Shown: positions 9,591 to 18,949, numbered from the stretch's first letter. The stretch is DNA of 64,000 bases from JAYRZB01 sp041916675 (GCA_041916675.1 JAYRZB010000001.1:1-64000); one strand, 5' to 3'. Program-made: numbers and translations. Notes: generated by a model not told the origin, from the sequence alone.

Positions 9591-10763
9591 TCAGGCGAGC
9601 GCCAGTATCTGCCTTATGCGCTTCCCGGCCGCCAGGAACCGGGACGGGTCGATGGCCTGATCGTTGCGCCGCACCTCGAAGTGCAGATGCGGACCGGTTG
9701 ATCGGCCTGTCGACCCCACTTTGGCAATGGGGGTGCCGGTTGTGACCCATTGGCCTTCCTTGGCGATGAAGCCGGAAAGGTGGGCGTAGCGGGTGATCAG
9801 TCCGCCGCCGTGATCGATTTCAACCACATTGCCATATCCGGAGCGCTGGCCGACGTAGCTTACTTTTCCACCTCCGGCGGCGAGCACAATGGTGCCGCTG
9901 GGCTGAGCGAAATCGACACCGGAGTGAAAGGCCGACCGGCCGGTGAACGGGTCCTTGCGATTGCCAAAATTCGAACTCAGGCGGAGCTTGCCCGTCACGG
10001 GCATATGAACGGGTGCCGCGTCGATGGCGCCGCGCGCCGCCTTGAAACGGATCAATGCCGACATGACGGCATTGGCATCCTCCAGCATATCGGTGGCATC
10101 GGGCAGATCATCGCGCGCCGGGAGCAGGGGGCCGCCAACGCCGTCTCCTGCCACTTCCGGCATGGTGGGCTTGATGCCGATGGCGCGGAGTTCGGCCATG
10201 ATCTGGTCGGTTGATTCCGTAGCGGCAGTCGAAATGGCATCGAGGGCGATGCGGGTTTCATCCATCATCTGTCGGACCGCGTGACCGGCGGTTTCAATAT
10301 CGTTGAATGCTGGCAACTCGGCAGGCGCAATCGAGCCGGTGGTCATGGTGGCGTCGCGCGCAGCGGCCAGTGCCGCGGGCTGAATGCCAAGTTCAACGGC
10401 TTTGTCGGCGAGAACTTTGACATACTGGTGCTGCTCGGAAAGGATTTCCTGCTGCACGGACAGTTCCTGCAACTGCAGGTTGATGTCGCCGGCCTGGGCG
10501 TACTGCCGCGAATGCAGGCGGTCGACCTCGACCCGTAACTGGGCAATGCGATCTTCATAGGCAATCGCGGCCTGTTCGGACTGGCCGCTGAGCAACCGCG
10601 CAATGTCGGCGCTCATCATCAGCCCAACGCCAGTCAGCACGTTGGTGCCGAGCAGGACTGCAAACATGGCGTAGAAGAGGGCGGGTCGGATACCAGGGGA
10701 TGCGGGCTTGGGTCTTGTCTGTTCCGAACGGCCAAAGCCGGGTTTATGCTGCCGATTACGCAT
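9591..10763 (-). CDS. M23 family metallopeptidase (murein endopeptidase-like)
   Basis: Predicted inner-membrane or periplasmic peptidoglycan peptidase. One N-terminal hydrophobic segment (about residues 28-50) is followed by a heptad-like helical region (about 60-130) and a linker. The C-terminal M23/LytM domain (about 275-375) carries HSGVDF and HLHFEV, which supply the zinc ligands HxxxD and HxH, so unlike EnvC/NlpD activators it probably keeps catalysis. The start has GGGAGG about 8 nt upstream. It converges on prfB. Confidence 0.85.
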   Translation of the reverse strand: MRNRQHKPGFGRSEQTRPKPASPGIRPALFYAMFAVLLGTNVLTGVGLMMSADIARLLSGQSEQAAIAYEDRIAQLRVEVDRLHSRQYAQAGDINLQLQELSVQQEILSEQHQYVKVLADKAVELGIQPAALAAARDATMTTGSIAPAELPAFNDIETAGHAVRQMMDETRIALDAISTAATESTDQIMAELRAIGIKPTMPEVAGDGVGGPLLPARDDLPDATDMLEDANAVMSALIRFKAARGAIDAAPVHMPVTGKLRLSSNFGNRKDPFTGRSAFHSGVDFAQPSGTIVLAAGGGKVSYVGQRSGYGNVVEIDHGGGLITRYAHLSGFIAKEGQWVTTGTPIAKVGSTGRSTGPHLHFEVRRNDQAIDPSRFLAAGKRIRQILALA

Positions 10764-10834
10764 TCACACCACCTCCCGCACAGGGGATACGCATGTGGGG
10801 AGTGTGGGCGTTTATGGTTAATAAACGAGAAAAA

Positions 10835-11311
10835 TCAGCCAATAACCAGCATCTTTGCCTGGTCGAGCAGCTTTTGGGCATGACCCTTTATCCGGGTGAC
10901 CTTCCACTGCGCGGCAATAACGCCGTTCGGGTCGATCAGGAACGATGAGCGCACAAGGCCGATATAGTCGCGGCCGTATAGCTTCTTTTCCTGCCAAAGG
11001 CCAAAGGCGTTGACGGCAACCTTGTCCGGATCGGAGAGCAGGGGGACGCCGAGGTTGAATTTGGCGCGGAAGGCACAATGATCTGCGACGCTGTCAGGCG
11101 AGATGCCCACAAGCTTTACGCCGAGTTTGGCGAATTCTGGTGCGAGGGCCGAGAATTCGATGTTCTCTATGGTGCAGCCTTCCGTGTCGTCCTGCGGATA
11201 GAAGAACAGCGCCAGCCAGCCGCCACGCTGCGCCGAAAGCCGAAACGGTTCGCCCGCATCGGTGAGGATCTCGAAATCAGGGGCGGCGGTGCCGGTGGCA
11301 GGGACGGTCAT
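10835..11311 (-). CDS. bcp: Thioredoxin-dependent peroxiredoxin (BCP/PrxQ type)
   Basis: Cytoplasmic peroxidase that reduces hydroperoxides. The 158-aa thioredoxin fold holds the peroxidatic Cys46 in YPQDDTEGCT. The cysteine five residues later, the resolving residue of E. coli Bcp, is absent (Asn/Ile there). A second cysteine at about residue 79 lies near the alternative resolving position seen in some PrxQ proteins, so either that residue or an external thiol resolves it. It is adjacent to and on the same strand as the M23 gene, with a 71-bp gap. Confidence 0.88.
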   Translation of the reverse strand: MTVPATGTAAPDFEILTDAGEPFRLSAQRGGWLALFFYPQDDTEGCTIENIEFSALAPEFAKLGVKLVGISPDSVADHCAFRAKFNLGVPLLSDPDKVAVNAFGLWQEKKLYGRDYIGLVRSSFLIDPNGVIAAQWKVTRIKGHAQKLLDQAKMLVIG

Positions 11312-11451
11312 GGGTCAAATCCTCAGGCAGCAGGAGGCCGCGGAAAACAGGGTGTTAGTGCCATATTGCAGCCGGTATGTTTGGGCAAGACATCGCTCGT
11401 AACGGTTGATTCTCGAGGCCAGAACGGGATGAAAGCCAAGCCCCAAGTCGG

Positions 11452-14400
11452 ATGAACGTGAACGCACCAGTCCCTCTAGAGCAAGTGGAGCGCGCGCCGC
11501 GGGTCCGCCGTGGGCTGACCTTGCGGCACTATGCGCGCCTGAGCGTTTGGGTGCTGGGGCTTCCGGCAGCTTTGATGGCGCTGATCTATCTCATCCTGCT
11601 GATCACCCCAATCCCTTTGCCATTTGTGCGCGACCAGGCGCTGACGATTGTGCAGGATGCCTTGCCCGAAAGCGCTAATGTCGAACTTGGCGATATGTCG
11701 CTGGCGCTCGAGAACTATTTCTTCCCCGTGCTCAAGTTCAGCCCGGTTGCCTATACCGACGACAAGACCGGAGCGACAATTGAACTGGAGGCGCTTGAGG
11801 TTGGATTCTCGCCCTGGCGCGCGCTCTTTGGGCAACCCGGCGCGACCATCACCATTGTTGGGCCGCATCTGCAGATCAACCAGGACTTGCTGGGCCCGCG
11901 CCTGACCAGGTTTGAAGTCATCGACGACCCGAACGGCGGGCGCCCGACGGTGCGGGTGATTGAAGGCGAAGACGCGTTTCCCTCCGTCAACATCGAGGCC
12001 GGCGGTCTCGATGTGCGCGGTGCTCTGCCAGATAGTCTGTCGCAAGGCGTGCGTTCGGACAATGACTGGCTGATTTACAACCTCGAAGCGGCGGCGCTGA
12101 GCCTGCGCGATGTGATTTTGCAGGCTGAGCAGGGGCGGTTCTCTCGGATGGTGATCCGGGATGGCCTGCTCGACATGAACGATGCCGTCTACGGGCTCCT
12201 GCGCCAGTTCCAGGACATCACGCTCGACGTGGCCCCCAATCTCGACGGGCAATCCATCAATGGCGATTTTTCAGCGTCTCTGGGCGGGCGGGTGATGCAT
12301 GGCAGCCTGACGCTTGACGAAGCGCCCGGCGGCACGTCACGGCTCACCGCATCCGTAACCAATATCGATTTTGCCGCCGTGCTGCCCTTCATCGATGACC
12401 CGGACAGCATGGCCTCGCTCAATGGCGCCGGCGCGCTGTCGATCGATGTGGGTTTTGACAGCAATGGCAAGGTGCTCGGCGGACAGTTCAACGTGGACTT
12501 GACCGGCACCGACCTCAGGATTGAAGAGAATTACTTCCCGGTCGTTTCCTCGATCATGAAAATCGACTGGTCGCCCGATGAAGCCAAGTTCTCGGTCGAC
12601 AATGCCGAGCTTCGCATCGGGCAAAGCTCCGGCACCATGTCGGGGGTGTTCAAACTCGGCCTTGATGACCTGTTTGGGCCGACGATCGGCATGTCGATCA
12701 AGGCCAAGGATGTTTTCCTGCATCCCAACGATATGGCGGCGCCGGAAACACCCTTCACCGATGTTGAGTTCAATGGCTGGTCTGCGCCGCTCTATGGGGC
12801 GCTAGGCATCGACCAGATGGTGGTGAGCAAGCCCGGAGCGCGGCTGGCAACGGCCGGTCGCATCGACATGCTGCGCGCCGGGATGGGCTTTGACCTGACG
12901 ATTGGCGGCGAAGGCATTTCTGCCGACGACCTCAAGCGGCTCTGGCCCTACATTTTCTCAGAAGAGTCCCGCGAGTGGTTTGTTGCCAACGTGAACACGG
13001 GCGCAGTGCAACGCTCGCAGATGAAGTTTTCCTATCCTGTGGGCACTGTGCCCAAGAAGGGGGAGGACAAGCCGATCCCGCAGAACGGCATCTATATCGA
13101 CATGGTGGGCGTTGGCGTTTCGGTGAAAGCCACCGACACCATGGCCCCGATTGCCATCGAGGGCGAAACCCGCCTGCAGATGCGCGATGAGGAACTGACG
13201 ATTTCAGCCGATGGGGCGACCATTGCCACCGGTGGCGGTAATATCGATTTTGCCAATGCGGCGCTGGTGATGGGTGACGGCGAGGCTGGGAAGGACCTGA
13301 TCGAGATTTCCGGAGATGTTGCCGGTGGCATTCCCGCCCTGGTGGCGCTGGCTCGCGAGCAGCAGCCCGGCGCCATCGAGGACAGCAAATTGCCCATCGA
13401 TGTCGGCGCACTTGATGGAAAGGTGGCGGTTACGCTGGTTTCGACCATCCTGCTCTCCAAGGACGGAACGCCACCCAAGGTGGATTTCGCGCTCAATGGC
13501 ACGGTTTCCGATTTTGGCAGCACCGCGCCGATCCAGGAGCATTCGATCACCGAAGGGCAATTAGCCTTCACCGCATCGCAGGCAGGATATCGCGTAACGG
13601 GGCAGGCCAAGGTCGATGGGTTGACAGCGGACGTGCAGCTTGATGGCACCCTGGATGGCGCCCCAAACATGGTGCTGTCGTCCACCATCGACACCGCAGA
13701 CCTCGCCAAGATGGGCTTTGATGCCTCCGATTTTCTCTCGGGTCAGGTCAAATTCGCGGCGCGGCCGATGCCTGATGGCTCGATCCAGATGGTGGTCGAT
13801 ATCAAGGACGCAGCCCTGACCATCAAGGACTTGGGGATCAGCAAGGCCAAGGGGGTAGATGGGCAGTTGCAGGCCGCCATCAAGCAGGCAGGCACGTTGA
13901 CCGAGCTGAGCCAGATCAATCTGGCGTTCGGCGATGTGGCGCTGCAGGGCAGCCTTGGCTTTGACAGTGAGAAGGGCCTGCAATCGGCGGAATTCTCCAA
14001 CTTTGCGCTGAGCGCGGGCGACCAGGCGCAGGCTTCGCTGACCCCGATCCGCGACGGCTTTGCCTTGCGCCTGCGCGGCGACCAGCTTGATCTCAAGCCC
14101 ATGCTGCAGCGCTTCTTCAACCTGGGCGAAGGGTCGGGCGGACCGCAGGCGACCCAGTTCACCCAGACCATCGCGCTTGATGTCGAACTCAAGCGGGCCG
14201 TCGGTTTTTACAAGACCACCGCCTACAACGTTGACCTCGATATGACATTGCGCGGCTCGGACCTGCAGCGGGTGAACCTGACGGCGCAGCTGGGCGAAAA
14301 CAATTCGATTTCGGTGACGACCAACCCCACGCCGGACGGGCGCACCATGTCGGTGGCATTCAATGACCTGGGAACGCTTTTGCGGCTCGTCGGCGTTTAT

Positions 14401-14940
14401 GCGCGCGTAGAAGGCGGCAACGGCACTCTGGTGCTGGCGACCAACACCAAGGCCAAGACCGATGTGGGGGCGATGTTGCTGCGCGATTTCGCCCTGATCG
14501 ACGAGGCCAACGTGGCGCAGGTTCTGGGCAATCACCAGGGCTCGCGCGAATTGATCGCACGCCAGAACAAACTGGCGTTCAAGAGTGCCCGCGTCGACTT
14601 TGTGCGCAAGCCGGATCGGATCGAGGTCAGTGAAGGCATCCTGACCGGCAATACGGTGGGCGGCACGATGCGCGGATTTATCTACACTGAAACCAATCAA
14701 TACGATTTGACAGGCACTTACGTGCCGCTGTTCGGGCTCAACAGCGCCTTCCAGAAGCTGCCGCTATTCGGGCCGCTGCTGGGCGGCCGCGACGGGGAGG
14801 GATTGATCGGCGTGACCTTTGCCGTGCGCGGCCCCCTGAGCAACCCCGATTTCAAGATCAATCCGGTGTCGGCGCTTGTACCGGGCGCCTTCCGCTCCCT
14901 GTTCGAATTCCGCGCCAAGGAAATGCCGGACGCGCAATGA
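11452..14940 (+). CDS. AsmA/YhdP-like large envelope protein
   Basis: A 1162-aa protein with one N-terminal membrane helix (about residues 37-58, with ITPIPLPFV just after it) and a very long periplasmic part rich in beta strands, of the DUF3971/AsmA-like C-terminal type. By family knowledge such proteins bridge the envelope and move phospholipid toward the outer membrane. The C-terminal part includes LTGTYVPLFGLNSAF and the FAVRGPLSNPDF stretch typical of this family. It is divergent from the bcp gene. The function of this orthologue is inferred. Confidence 0.8.
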   Translation: MNVNAPVPLEQVERAPRVRRGLTLRHYARLSVWVLGLPAALMALIYLILLITPIPLPFVRDQALTIVQDALPESANVELGDMSLALENYFFPVLKFSPVAYTDDKTGATIELEALEVGFSPWRALFGQPGATITIVGPHLQINQDLLGPRLTRFEVIDDPNGGRPTVRVIEGEDAFPSVNIEAGGLDVRGALPDSLSQGVRSDNDWLIYNLEAAALSLRDVILQAEQGRFSRMVIRDGLLDMNDAVYGLLRQFQDITLDVAPNLDGQSINGDFSASLGGRVMHGSLTLDEAPGGTSRLTASVTNIDFAAVLPFIDDPDSMASLNGAGALSIDVGFDSNGKVLGGQFNVDLTGTDLRIEENYFPVVSSIMKIDWSPDEAKFSVDNAELRIGQSSGTMSGVFKLGLDDLFGPTIGMSIKAKDVFLHPNDMAAPETPFTDVEFNGWSAPLYGALGIDQMVVSKPGARLATAGRIDMLRAGMGFDLTIGGEGISADDLKRLWPYIFSEESREWFVANVNTGAVQRSQMKFSYPVGTVPKKGEDKPIPQNGIYIDMVGVGVSVKATDTMAPIAIEGETRLQMRDEELTISADGATIATGGGNIDFANAALVMGDGEAGKDLIEISGDVAGGIPALVALAREQQPGAIEDSKLPIDVGALDGKVAVTLVSTILLSKDGTPPKVDFALNGTVSDFGSTAPIQEHSITEGQLAFTASQAGYRVTGQAKVDGLTADVQLDGTLDGAPNMVLSSTIDTADLAKMGFDASDFLSGQVKFAARPMPDGSIQMVVDIKDAALTIKDLGISKAKGVDGQLQAAIKQAGTLTELSQINLAFGDVALQGSLGFDSEKGLQSAEFSNFALSAGDQAQASLTPIRDGFALRLRGDQLDLKPMLQRFFNLGEGSGGPQATQFTQTIALDVELKRAVGFYKTTAYNVDLDMTLRGSDLQRVNLTAQLGENNSISVTTNPTPDGRTMSVAFNDLGTLLRLVGVYARVEGGNGTLVLATNTKAKTDVGAMLLRDFALIDEANVAQVLGNHQGSRELIARQNKLAFKSARVDFVRKPDRIEVSEGILTGNTVGGTMRGFIYTETNQYDLTGTYVPLFGLNSAFQKLPLFGPLLGGRDGEGLIGVTFAVRGPLSNPDFKINPVSALVPGAFRSLFEFRAKEMPDAQ

Positions 14941-14942
14941 TG

Positions 14943-14974
14943 GTATGAATAAGTCATACTCTGCGATAGTATGG
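14943..14974 (+). promoter_or_regulatory. Likely ParD operator
   Basis: GTATGA (14943-14948) and TCATAC (14954-14959) form a perfect dyad with a 5-nt centre, and a third half-site, GTATGG, follows at 14969. It sits just upstream of the AGGAGG (14983-14988) of parD. Repeated half-sites fit autoregulation by a ribbon-helix-helix antitoxin. Confidence 0.5.
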
Positions 14975-14993
14975 CGCCGAGCAGGAGGTTGCC

Positions 14994-15275
14994 ATGACCA
15001 AAGTCCAAAAGCGCACATTCAGCCTGACGCCGGAGCAATCGGCATTCGTCGACCGCAAGGTGGCTTCCGGCGACTATGCCAGTTCCAGCGAAGTGATCCG
15101 TGAAGGGCTCCGCGCCATGCAAGAGCGTGACGCCGCGATTGAACGCTGGCTGCGCGAGGAAGTGGTGCCTACCTACGACTACATGGAACAGCACCCGGAC
15201 GAGGTGCTTTCGGTTGATGAGGTCTTTGACGCTCTCGACGCCATTATCCACCCACCGGTGAAAGCCGCGGAATGA
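14994..15275 (+). CDS. parD: Type II antitoxin, ParD/CopG family
   Basis: A 93-aa protein with an N-terminal ribbon-helix-helix (KRTFSLTPEQSAFVDRKVAS, then YASSSEVIREGLR), a DNA-binding fold that represses its own promoter. The C-terminal half (acidic, VLSVDEVFDAL) should wrap the toxin. It overlaps the toxin gene by 4 bp and has a strong AGGAGG. It stands between conserved chromosomal genes with no other mobile signature. Confidence 0.88.
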   Translation: MTKVQKRTFSLTPEQSAFVDRKVASGDYASSSEVIREGLRAMQERDAAIERWLREEVVPTYDYMEQHPDEVLSVDEVFDALDAIIHPPVKAAE

Positions 15276-15598
15276 AGCGCCGGAAGGTCGGCTTGGCACC
15301 GCAGGCAAGTCGTGACTTGCAACGTATTGTCCGGTGGATCGCGTCCAGAGGAGCGCCGGAATCTGCGTCCTCATATGCAGCGCGCATCAGGGGCCACATT
15401 GAACGCCTGGATTTGGGAGCTGAGCGGGGGACTGCACGAGGGGATTTGCGGCCAGGAATGCGAATGCTCGGGTTTGAGCGGCGCATTATGCTGGCAGTCG
15501 CCGCTTTCGATGACCGCGTAACGGTCCTCCGTATCTTCTACGGCGGGCAGGATTGGGAAGGGGCGATGCGCGGCGATGACCGCGAATCGCAGGATTGA
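15272..15598 (+). CDS. parE: Type II toxin, ParE/RelE superfamily
   Basis: A 108-aa basic protein with the ParE-type N-terminal helices (LAPQASRDLQRIVRWIA) and C-terminal strands (RRIMLAVAAFDDRVTVLRIFYGGQDW). Family members poison DNA gyrase; RelE relatives cut mRNA. ParE is favoured by the partner ParD and the FYGGQDWE ending. Its stop abuts the stop of the converging tyrS. It is intact, so likely functional, but the target is inferred. Confidence 0.85.
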   Translation: MKRRKVGLAPQASRDLQRIVRWIASRGAPESASSYAARIRGHIERLDLGAERGTARGDLRPGMRMLGFERRIMLAVAAFDDRVTVLRIFYGGQDWEGAMRGDDRESQD

Positions 15599-16846
15599 TC
15601 AGACCGGCTTGAGCAGCACGTGGCGCTTCTTGCCCACAGAGAGCTTGATCACGCCCTCGGGCAACAGATTCAGGCTCGAAACGCCCATGCGATCATCTTC
15701 CACTACGGTGTCGTTGAGCCGTACGGCGCCCGATTGCACGTGACGGCGCGCCTCGCCGTTCGACGCGGCCAGTCCTGCTGAAACCAGGGCCGCGAGAATG
15801 CCGATACCCGCTGAGAGGTCGGAAGCAGAGATTTCAACCGTGGGCAGGGAGAGGTCGAGTGCACCGGATTCAAAGGTGGCGCGGGCCGTCTCCGCAGCCT
15901 GGTCGGCTGCTGCGCGGCCATGCACGATGGCTGTGACCTCGGTTGCCAGCACCTTCTTGGCTTCGTTCAACTCATTGCCGCCAAGTGTTGCGAGCTTTGC
16001 GATCTCATCAAGCGGCAGGCGGGTGAATATCTTGAGGAATTTGCCGACATCGGCGTCCTCGGTATTGCGGAAGTACTGCCAGAAATCATAGGGCGAAAAC
16101 AGATCGCCGTTGAGCCAGACGGCGCCCGAGGCTGACTTGCCCATCTTCTCGCCCGAGGCTTTGGTGAGCAGGGGGGTCGTCAGGGCATAGAGCTGCGCGC
16201 CACCCATGCGGTGGCTGAGATCGACACCGTTGATGATGTTGCCCCACTGATCGGACCCGCCCATCTGCAGCACCGTACCATAGCGGCGGTTGAGCTCGAC
16301 GAAGTCATAGCCCTGCATAATCATGTAGTTGAACTCGAGGAACGAGAGCGACTGTTCGCGGTCGAGGCGAAGTTTGACGCTGTCGAATGAGAGCATGCGG
16401 TTGACCGAGAAGTGGCGGCCCACATCGCGCAGGAATTCGACATAGTTCAGTTTCAGCAGCCAATCGGCATTGTTGACCATGATGGCCGGATTGGAGCCGC
16501 CATAGTTCAGGATATTGCCATAGACCTTCTGGATACTGTCGATATTGGTCTGGATCTGTTCAACGGTCAGCAGCTTGCGCTGTTCGTCGCGGAACGAGGG
16601 GTCGCCGACCATGGATGTGCCGCCGCCCATCAGGCTGATCGCCTTGTGGCCGGTTTCCTGCAGCCAGTAGAGCATGGTGACGGTGATCAGGTTGCCGATG
16701 TGGATCGAGGTCGCCGTCGCATCATAGCCGACATAGCCCGTGATCGGCCCCTTGAGCGCCAGGGCGTCCAGCCCTTCGGGATCGGAGATCTGGTGGATGA
16801 AGCCACGCTCATCGAGCACGCGCAGGAAATCGGACTTGAAGGCCAT
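15599..16846 (-). CDS. tyrS: Tyrosine--tRNA ligase
   Basis: Class I aminoacyl-tRNA synthetase charging tRNA-Tyr. The Rossmann catalytic domain has the HIGH-type motif as HIGN (about residues 49-52) and KMSKS as KMGKS (about 235). Substrate-contact stretches GYDATATS and GGSDQWGN are visible, and an S4-like RNA-binding domain closes the C-terminus (EARRHVQSGAVRLND). The 415-aa length is typical of the bacterial TyrS. The argC gene upstream is on the same strand 31 bp away. Confidence 0.95.
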   Translation of the reverse strand: MAFKSDFLRVLDERGFIHQISDPEGLDALALKGPITGYVGYDATATSIHIGNLITVTMLYWLQETGHKAISLMGGGTSMVGDPSFRDEQRKLLTVEQIQTNIDSIQKVYGNILNYGGSNPAIMVNNADWLLKLNYVEFLRDVGRHFSVNRMLSFDSVKLRLDREQSLSFLEFNYMIMQGYDFVELNRRYGTVLQMGGSDQWGNIINGVDLSHRMGGAQLYALTTPLLTKASGEKMGKSASGAVWLNGDLFSPYDFWQYFRNTEDADVGKFLKIFTRLPLDEIAKLATLGGNELNEAKKVLATEVTAIVHGRAAADQAAETARATFESGALDLSLPTVEISASDLSAGIGILAALVSAGLAASNGEARRHVQSGAVRLNDTVVEDDRMGVSSLNLLPEGVIKLSVGKKRHVLLKPV

Positions 16847-16877
16847 CTTGGTGTTCCCGGATTGCGTAACGGTGTCG

Positions 16878-17861
16878 TTACGCCTTTAGGCCCGCGGCTT
16901 CATCGAGCCCGAGCATGATGTTGAGATTCTGAACCGCGGCGCTTGATGCACCCTTGCCGAGATTATCGAGCACCGCGAGCAGCAGCGCCTGATCGGTGCC
17001 TTCTTCGCCAAACACATAGAGCCTGATCGAATTGGTACCATTCAGGCTCTCGGGATCGAGCGCCGCGCTGTAGCCGGCAGCACCCGTGCGGGATTTGCGC
17101 AGCTCTTCGATCTCGGCTTCTGTCGCCACCGTCACGAAGCGCTCGCCTGCGTAAAATTCGGCCATGGCTGTGCGCAGGTCAGCCGGGCTCGGCTGCCGTG
17201 GGGTTGCCCAAAGCTGGAGCGGGACCTGCACGATCATGCCCTGCGCGTAGTTGCCCACGGCCGGTGCGAACAACGGCGGGCGGGTGATGTCTGCATAGGC
17301 CTGGATTTCGGGCAGGTGCTTGTGGTGCAGGTTGAGGCCATAGATGCGGAACTTGTCCGGCGCAGGAGCCTCGCCCTGCTCATATTCGGCAATCAGACCC
17401 TTGCCGCCACCAGAATAGCCGGAGATGGCATTGATGGTGACCGGAAAATCGCCTGGGATCAGGCCAGCCTTGACCACTGGACGCAACAGGGCGATAGCGC
17501 CGGTCGCATAACAGCCCGGGTTGGCGACGCGCCTGGATGCAGCGATTTTGCCGCGCTGGCCCTTGTCCATTTCGGCAAAACCGTAGGTCCAGCCGGGCAG
17601 GACCCGGTGCGCCGTCGAGGCATCGATGATCCGGGTCTGCGGATTGGTCACCAGCGACACGGCTTCGCGCGCCGCATCATCTGGCAGGCACAGGATCACG
17701 GCATCGGCGCTGTTGAGCGCGTCGGCGCGAGCCTTGGGGTCCTTGCGCAGGGCAGGGTCAATCGAAATCAGCGCCAGGTCGGTGCGGGGCGCGAGCTTTT
17801 CGCGGATCTGAAGGCCGGTGGTGCCGGCTTCCCCATCGATAAAGACTTTTGGCGTGGCCAT
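16878..17861 (-). CDS. argC: N-acetyl-gamma-glutamyl-phosphate reductase (short form)
   Basis: NADPH-dependent third step of arginine synthesis. The N-terminal nucleotide site reads FIDGEAGTTGLQI, and the catalytic cysteine lies in NPGCYATGAIAL. At 327 aa with this N-terminus it belongs to the less common short ArgC class rather than the 350-aa E. coli type. It lies upstream of tyrS on the same strand. Confidence 0.93.
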   Translation of the reverse strand: MATPKVFIDGEAGTTGLQIREKLAPRTDLALISIDPALRKDPKARADALNSADAVILCLPDDAAREAVSLVTNPQTRIIDASTAHRVLPGWTYGFAEMDKGQRGKIAASRRVANPGCYATGAIALLRPVVKAGLIPGDFPVTINAISGYSGGGKGLIAEYEQGEAPAPDKFRIYGLNLHHKHLPEIQAYADITRPPLFAPAVGNYAQGMIVQVPLQLWATPRQPSPADLRTAMAEFYAGERFVTVATEAEIEELRKSRTGAAGYSAALDPESLNGTNSIRLYVFGEEGTDQALLLAVLDNLGKGASSAAVQNLNIMLGLDEAAGLKA

Positions 17862-17984
17862 GATGAAATTCCTCGGACGGCTTGGTCTGGCAGAGGTTGC
17901 CTCGTCCCTGCAAAGTTGGGAACGAGGCAGTGGCGGCCGTCGTGGCGCGGCAACGCGCCATTCAGGTCACTCGGCGGGCCGGTT

Positions 17985-18647
17985 TCAGCGCCCCTTGCCG
18001 GCCGCGATCTCGGCGCGGCGGCGATCTAGATACTCGCCGCAGGATGCCACCAGGTCTTCAACCTTGTTTTCAAAGAAGTGGTTGGCGCCTTCGACAATCT
18101 GCTGCTCGATGGTGATGCCTTTTTGGGTCTTGAGCTTATCCACCAGCTTCTGGACTGAAGCGGGCGGGGCCACGCGGTCCTTGTCGCCGTGGATGATGAG
18201 GCCGGACGAGGGGCAGGGTGCCAGGAACGAGAAGTCATAAAGGTTTTCCGGCGGCGCCACCGAGATGAAGCCTTCAACTTCCGGGCGGCGCATGAGCAAT
18301 TGCATGCCGATCCAGGCACCGAACGAGAACCCTGCAATCCAGCACCCGCGACTTTCACGGTTGAGCGCCTGCAGCCAGTCGAGGGCCGCTGCTGCATCGG
18401 AAAGCTCCCCGATGCCGTGGTCAAACAGGCCCTGCGACCGGCCAACGCCGCGCGAATTGAAGCGCAGCACGGCAAAGCCGCGCTGAACGAACATGTAGTA
18501 GAGGTGATAAACGATCTGGTTGTTCATCGTGCCGCCGAATTCGGGATGCGGATGCAGCACGATGGCGACCGGGGCGTTCGGCTCCTTGCCCGGCTGGTAC
18601 CGGCCTTCGAGGCGGCCTTCCGGCCCGTTGAAAATCACTTCTGGCAT
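17985..18647 (-). CDS. Alpha/beta hydrolase (COG2945 type)
   Basis: A 220-aa serine hydrolase fold. LHPHPEFGG gives the oxyanion region, GFSFGAW the nucleophile elbow (Ser near residue 107), GDKD the acid loop and GANHFF the catalytic His. The substrate is unknown; proteins of this short class are often annotated as dienelactone-hydrolase-like. It is divergent from the suf operon, with the shared region at 18648-18949. Confidence 0.8.
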   Translation of the reverse strand: MPEVIFNGPEGRLEGRYQPGKEPNAPVAIVLHPHPEFGGTMNNQIVYHLYYMFVQRGFAVLRFNSRGVGRSQGLFDHGIGELSDAAAALDWLQALNRESRGCWIAGFSFGAWIGMQLLMRRPEVEGFISVAPPENLYDFSFLAPCPSSGLIIHGDKDRVAPPASVQKLVDKLKTQKGITIEQQIVEGANHFFENKVEDLVASCGEYLDRRRAEIAAGKGR

Positions 18648-18763
18648 CGTTTGTTCCTTGGCCCTTTCGGCGGCTCCATCCGGGCGGATTTCCCGGCTGG
18701 ATGGTCGGTCAGCGGCTTGACGAGTAGGGTTCCGCTAACCTAAAACAGACTTTGAAAATCCAG

Positions 18764-18780
18764 TTTAGAATTATTCGAAA
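18764..18780 (+). promoter_or_regulatory. Probable Irr (ICE) box of the suf operon
   Basis: TTTAGAA-TTA-TTCGAAA matches the Irr iron-control element TTTAGAA-N3-TTCTAAA with one mismatch in the right arm. Irr is the haem-responsive Fur-family regulator of Hyphomicrobiales, and suf/isc operons are among its known targets. The site lies 170 nt upstream of the first suf gene. TAGAAT at 18766 could be an overlapping -10, which would make Irr a repressor here; that part is inference. Confidence 0.55.
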
Positions 18781-18814
18781 CTGGTGTATCGCTTCGCGGC
18801 GATGGTTCAGGTGC

Positions 18815-18859
18815 CACCCGTCTTCGGGTGAGAGCGCTCCTTGTAAAGAAAGTGAGCGC
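18815..18859 (+). promoter_or_regulatory. Two adjacent hairpins in the suf leader
   Basis: CACCCG (18815-18820) and CGGGTG (18825-18830) close a UCUU loop, and GCGCTC (18834-18839) pairs with GAGCGC (18854-18859). Both fall between the Irr-like box and the first start codon, where no gene is present. I do not recognise a known riboswitch. This is a possible regulatory or stabilising leader. Confidence 0.35.
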
Positions 18860-18949
18860 CCGATTTCAAGAAGTTGTTTCGGGGACCGGCGTTTGCGTCA
18901 TCTGCGCAGGCCGCACCTTTGGAACCGGCGAGAAGCCAGAAAGCAACGG

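Noticed and set aside
13561..14700. 379-codon minus-strand frame inside the AsmA-like gene
   Set aside because: The plus-strand frame continues through with consistent beta-rich sequence; the antisense frame is compositional.
18815..18860. TPP riboswitch in the suf leader (GGTGCC and GTGAGAG strings)
   Set aside because: The later TPP core (CTGAT...GGATAATGCC type) is missing and suf is not a thiamine target.
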